Below, in pieces: positions 7,540 to 14,706 of a stretch of 14,835 nt of DNA. Positions within the stretch are counted from its first letter, which is position 1, and every line of letters begins with the position of its first letter. Location of the stretch: the NCBI GenBank assembly GCA_023277325.1, contig JALRIQ010000127.1, positions 1-14,835 on the forward strand, written 5' to 3'. The stretch comes from Bacteroidia bacterium (GTDB lineage Bacteria > Bacteroidota > Bacteroidia > UBA8524). The notes beneath the pieces were generated by a model, which was not told the DNA's origin, ran no database searches, and was given only the letters and a program-made list of their open reading frames with translations. The position numbers and the translations under genes are program-made.

Positions 7540-8442
7540 CTATTTTACTAACAAACTTGCACTTTCTGTTGTGGCAGAATCACTTGGCATTTCCTGTTCT
7601 GGAGCAGCCTCCTTTTTCTCCCCTTCTGGCGCCTTTCCTACCCCTGGAGGCAAAGTGCCTTGCAGAGAAAGGATATAACTTGCCATATTTTGAATTTCCT
7701 CAGGTTTTAAAAGTCCTTTCCAAGGAATCATTCCTTTTTCCGGAACTCCTTGTGAAATGGTTTTAAATACTTCAGGAAGCGCTCCACCGTGAATCCAATA
7801 TGCATCGGTGAGGTTAGGTCCATTTTTACCTTCAGCCTTTTCTCCATGACATGCCACACATTTTGCCTGAAACACCTCGGCCGATTTTTGAAGAAGGGCG
7901 GGGTCGCTTACCAGGGTTACATTGGTTTCATCAATGAGGTCGGTTTGAGCAGCTTGATACGCTGTGGTTTTTGCTTCCCACATGGCCAGTTCTGCCTGGT
8001 ATTCATTTTCCTGAACCTGCCCATCGCCAATCACATGGTAATTGATGAGGTAGATAACACCAATGATGATGGTGCCATAGAACAAGAAATTAAACCAGGG
8101 AGGAGTTGGGTTGTCGAGCTCATAGATACCATCATAGGTATGATCCATGGTGAGGTCTTCTTCCTCCGACATTGGTCGAAGGGAAAGAAGGCGTTCCCAC
8201 ATAGTGAGTCGCTCTTTTTTCGGAACACCTGCTTTTTCATCGTTCAGCATTTGTATCAAACGCATCATGATAAAGATGAGGAAGAGGAGCAAACCACCCA
8301 TGAAAAGGGTAATGCCCCAGAGAATTTCTTCCATACCAAAAGGCATGGTTTCAGCGATTGTTTGTGCCTGAGCTGCTTGAGAGGCAGCACCAAACAAAAG
8401 CGCGCTCAGGGCGAATTTTAAGATTGGGCTAAGCTTCTTCAT
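7540..8442 (-). CDS. ccoP: cbb3-type cytochrome c oxidase subunit CcoP, mono-haem
   Basis: This is the membrane-bound c-type cytochrome subunit that passes electrons to the CcoNO core. It has an N-terminal signal-like segment ending near AAQAQ (residue 27), a helix at about 40-62, then the CcoP N-terminal signature YDGIYELDNPTPPWFNFLF (104-122) and a second helix at about 120-136. The periplasmic cytochrome domain has a single haem site, CVACH (Cys195, Cys198, His199), with Met238 in GMIPWKG as the likely sixth ligand. Proteobacterial CcoP has two CxxCH motifs; only one is present here, as in Bacteroidota relatives. A charged, low-complexity tail (about 265-300) rich in Glu, Ala and Ser follows. 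Its start overlaps the ccoQ end by 14 bases, and ccoG begins one base after its stop. Confidence 0.95.
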   Translation of the reverse strand: MKKLSPILKFALSALLFGAASQAAQAQTIAETMPFGMEEILWGITLFMGGLLLFLIFIMMRLIQMLNDEKAGVPKKERLTMWERLLSLRPMSEEEDLTMDHTYDGIYELDNPTPPWFNFLFYGTIIIGVIYLINYHVIGDGQVQENEYQAELAMWEAKTTAYQAAQTDLIDETNVTLVSDPALLQKSAEVFQAKCVACHGEKAEGKNGPNLTDAYWIHGGALPEVFKTISQGVPEKGMIPWKGLLKPEEIQNMASYILSLQGTLPPGVGKAPEGEKKEAAPEQEMPSDSATTESASLLVK

Positions 8443-8614
8443 TGGGCTGAACTTCTTTATCGGTTAATGGAATATTCGACAAGGTGAGGATATCTTCTTT
8501 TTTCATGCGCAATACATAAATGAGCACGCCCAGAAAAAATACGATGAAGACAATCATGGAAAAGATCAGGTACTGGTCCATTCCTTCTACTCCGCTTAAA
8601 AATTGTTTAAACAT
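8429..8614 (-). CDS. ccoQ: cbb3-type oxidase small subunit CcoQ/FixQ
   Basis: This 61-residue single-pass membrane protein lies between ccoNO and ccoP, the usual place of CcoQ. In known systems CcoQ stabilises the oxidase complex. One helix at about 15-36 (YLIFSMIVFIVFFLGVLIYV) is followed by a basic turn, RMKK, and an acidic cytoplasmic tail. The sequence is too short for a strong motif, so the call depends mostly on size, topology and position. It begins 4 bases after the ccoNO stop and overlaps ccoP by 14 bases. Confidence 0.85.
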   Translation of the reverse strand: MFKQFLSGVEGMDQYLIFSMIVFIVFFLGVLIYVLRMKKEDILTLSNIPLTDKEVQPNEEA

Positions 8615-8618
8615 GGTC

Positions 8619-10772
8619 TTAGTTATTAGCGGTTTCTGATTTAGTGATATCGGTACCCAAACGTTGGAGGTAAGCGATTAAGGCAATCACCTCGGTATTG
8701 GATGGAACTTTTGCCCCATCTTCGAGACGCACTCCTTCATTGTTGAGGTTATCGGCAATTTTTTGTGCTTGCTCCTGTAAGAGTTCCAAGGCTTGATTTT
8801 CGTAGCCTTCAGGATAAGGCACCCCAAGCGTTCGCATGGCTTTAATTTTTGATGCCGTTTTGCTGGTATTCAGCTCATTGGTAGTCAACCATGCATAGGA
8901 AGGCATGATAGAGCCTTGGGTCATTTCACTTGGTTTTACCAAATGGTAATAATGCCAGGAATCTTGCTTGAACAGTTTCAAAGTACCTTCGCGCGCCAAA
9001 TCTGGACCTGTTCGTTTTGATCCCCATAGGAAAGGGTGATCATACACAAATTCGCCTGCTTTTGAATATTCACCGTAGCGCTCGGTTTCAGAACGGAACG
9101 GACGAACCATCTGGCTATGGCAGCCTACGCAGCCTTCTTTGATATAGATATCGCGCCCTTCGAGCTCCAGTGGTGAATACGGTTTCACAGCAGCAATCGT
9201 AGGCACATTGGATTCGATGAGGAAGGTAGGAACCATTTCTACCAAACCTCCAATCATGATCACAATGAGCGATAGCACCAACATCATCAAAGGCTTTCTT
9301 TCGATTACCCTATGCCAATGCTCTCTTCCTTTTACCTCTTCTTTTACCAAGGCTGGTGCTTCGGCGCTTTCATTCGCCACGAGTGAACCTGTTTTTACGG
9401 TTTTAATGAGGTTATAGACCATCACAAAGACACCGAAGAGATAAATGGTACCACCAAGTGAACGCATGATATACATTGGCATGATGGAGATGGTGGTTTT
9501 GATAAATTCTGGATATACCAAAATTCCATCAGGACCAAAGTCTTTCCACATTTGTCCTTGCTGCCATCCTGACCAGTACATCGGAATAGCATAAAAGGCA
9601 ATACCGAGAGTAGCTAACCAGAAATGCGCATTTGCCAACTTTTGGCTATAGAGTTTGGTATTATAGATTTTTGGAAGAATCCAGTAAAGGATACCGAAAG
9701 TCATTAAACCGTTCCATCCCAAAGCACCCACATGCACGTGTGCTACAATCCAGTCGGTAAAGTGAGCAATGGCATTCACGTTCTTCAAAGAAAGAAGTGG
9801 TCCTTCGAGCGTCGCCATACCGTAGCAGGTTACCCCTACCACAAAGAATTTGAGAATAGCATCTTCACGCACACGGTCCCAAGCACCACGGAGAGTGAGC
9901 AACCCGTTAATCATACCACCCCAGGAAGGAGCAATCAGCATGATGGAGAATACCGTTCCCAGCGATTGTGCCCAGTTAGGCAATGAGGTATACAAAAGGT
10001 GATGTGGACCTGCCCAGATATAGATAAAGATCAAGGTCCAGAAGTGAAGAATGGACAGTTTGTAGGAATAAACCGGACGATTTGCTGCCTTAGGAAGGTA
10101 GTAATACATCAAACCTAAGAAGGGCGTTGTAAGGAAGAATGCCACCGCATTATGTCCATACCACCATTGCACCAAAGCGTCCTGCACTCCAGAGTACCAG
10201 TAGTAGCTTTTGAGGAAGCCAACAGGCAACTGGAAAGAGTTCACGATATGTAACACGGCCACCGTTACGAAGGTGGCGATATAGAACCAGATGGCTACAT
10301 AAAGGTGTTTCTCACGACGTTTCAGAATGGTTCCGAACATGTTCCAACCGAAGACTACCCAGATTAAGGTGATGGCGATATCTATTGGCCACTCGAGCTC
10401 AGCATATTCATGCGAAGAGGTGATACCCAATGGGAGGGTAATTGCCGCGGCCACGATGATGAGCTGCCATCCCCAGAAATGGATATTGCTCAATACATCG
10501 GAGAACATCCTTGCCTTACAAAGCCGTTGCAGGGAATAATAAACACCCATAAAAATGGCGTTCCCAATAAAGGCAAAGATTACGGCATTGGTGTGTAAGG
10601 GGCGAATACGCCCGAAGGTCGTGTAGGGATTTCCCAGGTTGGCAGCAGGTTCAAAAAGTTGGATGGCAGCAAGAAGTCCCACCAACATTCCGACTACTCC
10701 CCAAACTACCGTGGCAATCCCGAAATTCCTGACAATCTTATTGTCGTAACTGAACTTCTCAATCTGCGTCAT
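8619..10772 (-). CDS. ccoNO: Fused cbb3-type cytochrome c oxidase subunits I and II (CcoNO)
   Basis: This 717-residue fusion of the catalytic subunit CcoN and the haem-c subunit CcoO reduces oxygen to water and pumps protons. The CcoN part (about 1-460) has all metal ligands at the numbering I recall for the Pseudomonas stutzeri enzyme: His60 and His347 for low-spin haem b, His345 for haem b3, His207/257/258 for CuB, and Tyr251 for the His-Tyr cross-link. Glu323 of the proton path is also present. A linker at about 460-490 leads to the CcoO membrane anchor (about 494-512). The mono-haem domain follows with CVGCH (Cys548, Cys551, His552) and a probable axial Met623 in SIMPSYAW. The CcoO signature SQMVRPFRSETERYG is present. 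This is the first gene of the operon; an FNR-like box lies 77-88 bases upstream of its start. Confidence 0.97.
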   Translation of the reverse strand: MTQIEKFSYDNKIVRNFGIATVVWGVVGMLVGLLAAIQLFEPAANLGNPYTTFGRIRPLHTNAVIFAFIGNAIFMGVYYSLQRLCKARMFSDVLSNIHFWGWQLIIVAAAITLPLGITSSHEYAELEWPIDIAITLIWVVFGWNMFGTILKRREKHLYVAIWFYIATFVTVAVLHIVNSFQLPVGFLKSYYWYSGVQDALVQWWYGHNAVAFFLTTPFLGLMYYYLPKAANRPVYSYKLSILHFWTLIFIYIWAGPHHLLYTSLPNWAQSLGTVFSIMLIAPSWGGMINGLLTLRGAWDRVREDAILKFFVVGVTCYGMATLEGPLLSLKNVNAIAHFTDWIVAHVHVGALGWNGLMTFGILYWILPKIYNTKLYSQKLANAHFWLATLGIAFYAIPMYWSGWQQGQMWKDFGPDGILVYPEFIKTTISIMPMYIMRSLGGTIYLFGVFVMVYNLIKTVKTGSLVANESAEAPALVKEEVKGREHWHRVIERKPLMMLVLSLIVIMIGGLVEMVPTFLIESNVPTIAAVKPYSPLELEGRDIYIKEGCVGCHSQMVRPFRSETERYGEYSKAGEFVYDHPFLWGSKRTGPDLAREGTLKLFKQDSWHYYHLVKPSEMTQGSIMPSYAWLTTNELNTSKTASKIKAMRTLGVPYPEGYENQALELLQEQAQKIADNLNNEGVRLEDGAKVPSNTEVIALIAYLQRLGTDITKSETANN

Positions 10773-10795
10773 GTGTGTAAACGTTATTTGGTATA

Positions 10796-10803
10796 CAAAG
10801 ATT
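10796..10803 (-). promoter_or_regulatory. Possible -7 element of the cbb3 operon
   Basis: On the minus strand AATCTTTG differs by one base from TAnnTTTG and lies about 23 bases before the ccoNO ATG. No clear -33 element sits at the expected spacing. The FNR-like box would then be centred roughly 65 bases upstream of transcription start, a class I-like position. This is weak evidence. Confidence 0.2.
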
Positions 10804-10848
10804 CTTCTCCTGTTACCGCTAAAAAATGACGCTACTCAAGTGGAAAGC

Positions 10849-10860
10849 TGATTTATATCA
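10849..10860. promoter_or_regulatory. FNR/CRP-family-like operator upstream of the cbb3 operon
   Basis: TGAT-TTAT-ATCA is a perfect palindrome in its half-sites and matches the core of the FNR consensus TTGAT-N4-ATCAA, with only the outermost base of each half different. It lies in the 182-base gap between ccoNO and the divergent lipoprotein gene. Oxygen-responsive Crp/Fnr regulators control cbb3 genes in several bacteria, so its role here is plausible but inferred. Confidence 0.45.
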
Positions 10861-10954
10861 TAAAAGTAACAAGACGCTGACTAACACATACTTTTCTTAA
10901 AAATTACTCAAAAACCGTGTGAAATCGTTTCGTCTCAATTCCAAACTTTGGTAG

Positions 10955-11257
10955 ATGAAAAAACTACTACTTACCCCTCTGGCTTTGTTCTTGGTATTTT
11001 CATTCACGAGTTGTGAATACGAGGATACCCCTTCGTCGTCATCGACGAACTCTACAAAGCCCAGCTTCTGCAAAAACAGTTACAGTGGGCCAAATCAAGA
11101 CATCCAAATCGATGCCTTTTGTATGGAAGGCTATTCACTCATTTGCAACGAAGGCAAGTCGAAGACCAGTCCTGAAGTGAAGCAAGTCTGTGAATTGCAC
11201 AAGGAAATGCCCGACCTTGCTCCTCCAGGCTACCCCTCTTGCCCTTATTGCAATTAA
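10955..11257 (+). CDS. Small cysteine-rich lipoprotein of unknown function
   Basis: This 100-residue protein is not one I recognise. It has a basic start (MKK), a hydrophobic segment (4-17) and a lipobox FTSC with Cys20, so it is probably a lipoprotein exported by the Sec route. A Ser/Thr-rich linker (25-37) follows. The mature part has six further cysteines, at 39, 56, 64, 79, 96 and 99, enough for three disulfides. It ends in CPYCN. The CPYC tetrapeptide resembles a glutaredoxin active site, but there is no room for a thioredoxin fold around it, so a redox role is not established; structural disulfides or metal binding are alternatives. It is divergent from ccoNO and followed by a perfect 13-bp inverted repeat before sucA. 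The composition and clear signal peptide support a real gene. Confidence 0.75.
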   Translation: MKKLLLTPLALFLVFSFTSCEYEDTPSSSSTNSTKPSFCKNSYSGPNQDIQIDAFCMEGYSLICNEGKSKTSPEVKQVCELHKEMPDLAPPGYPSCPYCN

Positions 11258-11266
11258 GGTGCTTTT

Positions 11267-11305
11267 TAATTGACCCAATTTCCGAACCTGAGATTGGGTC
11301 AATTA
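11267..11305 (+). terminator. Perfect 13-bp inverted repeat between the lipoprotein gene and sucA
   Basis: The arms TAATTGACCCAAT (11267-11279) and ATTGGGTCAATTA (11293-11305) are perfectly complementary around a 13-base loop. The hairpin starts 10 bases after the lipoprotein stop, so it probably ends that transcript. No T-run follows it on the plus strand; a T-run instead precedes it. It is therefore not a textbook intrinsic terminator and could also be a protein-binding site upstream of sucA. Confidence 0.5.
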
Positions 11306-11343
11306 TCCTTGTTCAGGAAGCGCTCAGTCCTGTACATTTTCTT

Positions 11344-11351
11344 TATCTTTG
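11344..11351 (+). promoter_or_regulatory. Candidate -7 promoter element for sucA
   Basis: TATCTTTG matches the Bacteroidota -7 consensus TAnnTTTG exactly and lies 29 bases before the chosen sucA ATG at 11381. No TTG is found at the ideal 19-base distance upstream. The motif also argues against a translation start further upstream, because such a start would place the promoter inside the coding region. Confidence 0.45.
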
Positions 11352-11380
11352 CACGCCTTTTGCGAACGACAACACGTACT

Positions 11381-14092
11381 ATGGATGCACATTCTTATTT
11401 GAGCAATGCCGACGTCGCGGCCATCGACGATCTTTATCAACAATATGCGAGCAATCCGGAATCTGTAGATTTTGGATGGAAAAAATTCTTCGAAGGGTTT
11501 GAACTCGGCAGCCAAAAAAATGGCAGCGCAGGGCAAGCGGTTTCTGAAGATGCATTGAAAGAAATTAATGTTCTGAACCTCATCCACGGGTACCGCACAC
11601 GTGGTCACTTGTTTACCCATACCAACCCGGTGCGTGAGCGTCGCAAGTACAGTCCAACCATGGCAATTGAGAATTTCGGACTTGAAAATGCCGATCTCGA
11701 GAAATCATTTAACGCAGGCCATGAAGTAGGCCTTGGCGTTGCCAAATTAAAAGACATCATCCAGCTTTTGGAAGACACGTATTGCCGCTCTATCGGAGCT
11801 GAATACATGTACATGCGTCATCCAGAGCGTTTGAAGTGGTTGCAGGATAAAATGGAGCAAGGGCGCAATACCCCGCAGCTTTCCATCAATGAAAAACGCC
11901 ATTTCCTCGATAAACTTAATAAGGCGGTGGTATTCGAAAACTTCCTGCACACCAAATTTGTCGGACAAAAACGTTTCTCACTCGAAGGCTTAGAGACCCT
12001 GATTCCTGCGCTTGATGCAGTGATCCAATTCGGTTCTGAACACGATGTGGATGAATTCGTTTTGGGCATGGCTCACCGCGGTCGTTTGAACGTATTGGCC
12101 AATATCCTCGGCAAATCGTACGAAGATATTTTCAAGGAATTTGAAGGAAAGGCTTTTGAAGAGGCGCTATTCGAAGGTGACGTAAAATACCACCTGGGTT
12201 ATTCTTCTCAGTACAAATCGGAGGTTGGAAGAGCGGTTGCCATTTCTTTGCTTCCAAACCCTTCTCACCTCGAGGCAGTAGACCCTGTTGTTCAAGGAAT
12301 GGCGCGCGCCTTAATTGATCAAAAATACAAGGGTAACGCCAAGAAGGTGGTACCAATCATGATTCATGGTGATGCGGCAATGGCTGGTCAGGGACTTGTT
12401 TATGAAGTGGTTCAAATGGCTACCCTCGATGCCTATAAAGTGGGTGGAACCATCCATATCACCACCAATAACCAAATTGGCTTTACGACCAATTATACCG
12501 ATGGACGTAGCTCAACCTACTGTACCGACGTTGCAAAAACTACCCTCAGTCCTGTATTCCATGTGAATGCGGATGATACAGAGGCCGTTATCTATACCGT
12601 AAAATTGGCAATGGAGTACCGTCAGGAATTCGATTGCGATATTTTTATCGACCTGTTGGGCTACCGTAAGTATGGCCACAACGAAGGAGATGAGCCACGT
12701 TTTACGCAGCCCCTTCTTTATAAGGCGATAGAAAAACATAAAAACCCACGCGAAATCTATAGCGAAAACCTCCTTTCTCAAGGAAAGATTGAGGCCGACT
12801 TAGCACGTGAGATGGAAAAGAAATTCCGCTCAGAATTGCAAGAAAAATTGGAGATGTCGAAACTCGGCGGACCAAAACGTGCCAGCAATTTTGTTGGAGA
12901 AATTTGGTCTGACTATTCTGCGGTAACTGAAAAGGCGGTAGAAAGCAGTCCGAAAACGGCCATAAGCGCCAAAGACTTCGACCGTTTAACAGCGAAGATT
13001 ACGGAGATGCCAAAAGATTTCAAGCCACTGCGTAAGGTCGATAAATTGTTCAAAGACCGCGCAAGCATGGTTGAAAACGATAAACTCGACTGGGCGATGG
13101 GCGAATTAATGGCCTATGCTTCTTTGGTTGACCAGGAATTCTCTGTACGCATGAGCGGCCAGGATGTGGAGAGAGGAACCTTCTCTCACCGTCATGCCAT
13201 CATCAAAAGCGAAGATTCTGAAACCGAATATGCTCCGGTAGCGAATATCCGCGAAGGACAAGGAAAGTTTGAAATTTACAATTCACTCCTTTCTGAATAT
13301 GCGGTAATGGGCTTTGAATATGGATACTCCATGGCTACTCCAAAAACCCTCACCATCTGGGAGGCGCAATTTGGCGATTTCAGCAATGGTGCACAGATAA
13401 TCATCGACCAATTTATTTCTGCCGCAGAGGCGAAATGGAAAACCTTTAGCGGACTCAGCTTATTCTTGCCTCATGGTTACGAAGGACAAGGACCTGAGCA
13501 CTCTTCTGCCCGCTTGGAGCGTTTCTTACAGCTTTGCGCACATGTGAATATGCAGGTAACCAATATTACCAGCCCTGCAAACTTCTTCCACCTGTTACGT
13601 CGTCAGATGACCCGTAACTTCCGCATTCCTTTGGTGGTTATGACTCCGAAGAGTTTATTGCGTCACCCACAATGTGTGAGCAGCAAAAAAGACTTCACCA
13701 CCGGCGGATTCCAAGAGCTTATTGATGATGTCAATGTAGAAGCGAAAAACGTGAAACGTGTTCTCTTCTGCAGCGGAAAAATCTACTTCGATTTATTGAA
13801 GAAGCAAGAGGAAGAAAACAGAAAAGATGTAGCCATCGTTCGCCTTGAGCAGCTTTTCCCTTACCCTGAAAAACCAATGCAGGCTATTCGCAAGAAATAC
13901 AGCAAAGCAGATTTCGCATGGGTACAAGAAGAGCCGAAGAATATGGGTGCATGGACCTTCTTATTGCGTTGGGAAGAGAACTTCAGCCTGAAGTTATTCT
14001 CGCGTAATTCGAGTGCATCTCCTGCTACCGGCTTCGCCAAAGTGCATGCTAAAGAACAGCAAGATATTGTCGACAGAGCTTTCACACTTTAA
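11381..14092 (+). CDS. sucA: 2-oxoglutarate dehydrogenase E1 component
   Basis: This 903-residue thiamine-diphosphate enzyme decarboxylates 2-oxoglutarate and passes the succinyl group to E2 (SucB) in the TCA cycle. The N-terminal E2-binding type region is MDAHSYLSNADVAAIDDLY, followed by VDFGWKKFFEGFE. Catalytic-core motifs include HRGRLNVLAN (from His232), NPSHLEAVDPVVQG, and the ThDP/Mg site HGDAAMAGQG (Asp331) with TTNNQIGFTT. Later motifs are KYGHNEGDEPRFTQP, SGQDVERGTFSHRH (Glu597 region), EAQFGDFSNGAQ, HGYEGQGPEHSSAR (698-711) and QEEPKNMGAW. The frame is open up to an ATG at 11270, but those 37 extra residues are unlike E1, include the inverted-repeat arm and a promoter motif, and are not counted. 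There is no sucB beside it: the next gene overlaps the stop by one base and is then cut by the junction at ~14372. Confidence 0.97.
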   Translation: MDAHSYLSNADVAAIDDLYQQYASNPESVDFGWKKFFEGFELGSQKNGSAGQAVSEDALKEINVLNLIHGYRTRGHLFTHTNPVRERRKYSPTMAIENFGLENADLEKSFNAGHEVGLGVAKLKDIIQLLEDTYCRSIGAEYMYMRHPERLKWLQDKMEQGRNTPQLSINEKRHFLDKLNKAVVFENFLHTKFVGQKRFSLEGLETLIPALDAVIQFGSEHDVDEFVLGMAHRGRLNVLANILGKSYEDIFKEFEGKAFEEALFEGDVKYHLGYSSQYKSEVGRAVAISLLPNPSHLEAVDPVVQGMARALIDQKYKGNAKKVVPIMIHGDAAMAGQGLVYEVVQMATLDAYKVGGTIHITTNNQIGFTTNYTDGRSSTYCTDVAKTTLSPVFHVNADDTEAVIYTVKLAMEYRQEFDCDIFIDLLGYRKYGHNEGDEPRFTQPLLYKAIEKHKNPREIYSENLLSQGKIEADLAREMEKKFRSELQEKLEMSKLGGPKRASNFVGEIWSDYSAVTEKAVESSPKTAISAKDFDRLTAKITEMPKDFKPLRKVDKLFKDRASMVENDKLDWAMGELMAYASLVDQEFSVRMSGQDVERGTFSHRHAIIKSEDSETEYAPVANIREGQGKFEIYNSLLSEYAVMGFEYGYSMATPKTLTIWEAQFGDFSNGAQIIIDQFISAAEAKWKTFSGLSLFLPHGYEGQGPEHSSARLERFLQLCAHVNMQVTNITSPANFFHLLRRQMTRNFRIPLVVMTPKSLLRHPQCVSSKKDFTTGGFQELIDDVNVEAKNVKRVLFCSGKIYFDLLKKQEEENRKDVAIVRLEQLFPYPEKPMQAIRKKYSKADFAWVQEEPKNMGAWTFLLRWEENFSLKLFSRNSSASPATGFAKVHAKEQQDIVDRAFTL

Positions 14093-14394
14093 TGAATAAA
14101 ACCTTTTCCATACTTGGCTTATTGCTTTTTGTAACGAGCCAATGTTATGGTATTGAAGGCGAAAAGAAGTCTCTCGGAAACAGAGATAGCAGCTATATTG
14201 GGATCGCCCAATACCCTTGGAATTTCAGGCTTTACACGGTAAACAAAGGCATTGGCGTGGTATTGAGAACCAGTTCCGACAGCCTGCCATCGGCCAACTA
14301 TAATCCGCGCGAGAAAATTGGCATCGGCATAGGATCCTTTTATCGCTCCATTGGAATATGGACCGGCTTGCGCATTGATGCTGGTAGCCTATGA
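14092..14394 (+). CDS. Exported protein, DUF4421-like N-terminus, truncated at the sequence junction
   Basis: The start ATG shares one base with the sucA stop (TAATG), which suggests translational coupling. Residues 1-20 form a signal peptide with hydrophobic core FSILGLLLFV and a cleavage region near SQCYG. The mature part has alternating short strands: DSSYIGIAQYP, then FRLYTVNKGIG, then ANYNPREKIGIGIGSFYRSIG. This layout resembles the start of the DUF4421 family of Bacteroidota outer-membrane-type proteins, but I recognise it only by overall pattern. A full member would be several hundred residues; here the frame stops after 100. The last few codons (about from Arg94) lie in or beyond the junction with the TRAP transporter sequence, so the stop at 14392-14394 is probably not the natural one. 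The type of protein is moderately supported; the truncation is clear. Confidence 0.6.
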   Translation: MNKTFSILGLLLFVTSQCYGIEGEKKSLGNRDSSYIGIAQYPWNFRLYTVNKGIGVVLRTSSDSLPSANYNPREKIGIGIGSFYRSIGIWTGLRIDAGSL

Positions 14395-14705
14395 GAGGCT
14401 AATCGAATTGCAAAAAATAACTTTGCTACAATTCCAGCTCTTTCTACTAAATAACCCATAAATAAAAATAGCGGGACCGCTGTAAGCACGTGATTGTCCA
14501 TCACTGAATATGTATTTTGAACAACAAGATCAAAAATCCTATTATCAAATATGCTTTCCATTGTTTCTGGATTCCAATAAGCAAAATAACCAAACCCAAC
14601 ACCCATTGCTAAAAGCGTAAAAGCAATTGGGAATCCGAGTAAAACAAAGAACAAGAAAATGCACATCATAAATAGTGCTGTTTCTGGATTTGTCATTCCA
14701 AACAT
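14340..14705 (-). CDS. TRAP transporter large permease (DctM family), truncated N-terminal fragment
   Basis: This is the large membrane subunit of a tripartite ATP-independent periplasmic transporter, which takes up organic acids using an ion gradient. Only about the first 111 of an expected 430 or more residues are present. The N-terminal helices (about 9-47, with LLGFPIAFTLLAMGVGFGY) and the family signature VLTAVPLFLFMGYLVERAGI (73-92) are clear, and the match continues through RLASHRLPASM. The last ten residues read into the other-side sequence and are not native. A good Shine-Dalgarno AGAAGGA (14719-14713) lies 7 bases before the ATG, unlike any gene in the rest of the window. It starts one base after the stop of the small permease, the usual dctQ-dctM order. 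The family, gene order and ribosome site suggest a proteobacterial source rather than the Bacteroidota genome. Confidence 0.88.
   Translation of the reverse strand: MFGMTNPETALFMMCIFLFFVLLGFPIAFTLLAMGVGFGYFAYWNPETMESIFDNRIFDLVVQNTYSVMDNHVLTAVPLFLFMGYLVERAGIVAKLFFAIRLASHRLPASMRKPVHIPMER
14373..14395. other. Sequence junction, probable assembly chimera or recombination point
   Basis: Coming from the left, a plus-strand exported-protein gene loses its frame here. Coming from the right, a minus-strand dctM gene loses its family match just after LPASM (Met111 codon at 14375-14373). Both genes are cut by the same short interval. About 20 bases read sensibly in both frames, which would fit a join through short shared sequence. 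No insertion-sequence end, direct repeat or tRNA is visible. Confidence 0.75.
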
Positions 14706-14706
14706 T

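Noticed and set aside
7346..7678. Plus-strand open frame across the ccoG start and ccoP end
   Set aside because: It is antisense to two certain genes, is low-complexity and rich in Ser/Pro, and has no recognisable motif.
7789..8421. Long plus-strand open frame (210 codons) opposite ccoP
   Set aside because: It lies fully antisense to a well-supported cytochrome gene, and its translation shows no domain, signal peptide or plausible composition.
10941..10951. Palindrome CCAAACTTTGG just before the lipoprotein start
   Set aside because: It is only 11 bases and sits 3 bases from the ATG. It has a one-base mismatch to a -7 element and no -33 partner, so it could be chance.
14390..14420. Mobile element or integration site at the 14.37 kb junction
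   Set aside because: I see no inverted repeat, target duplication, transposase or tRNA end; a chimera or simple recombination explains it better.
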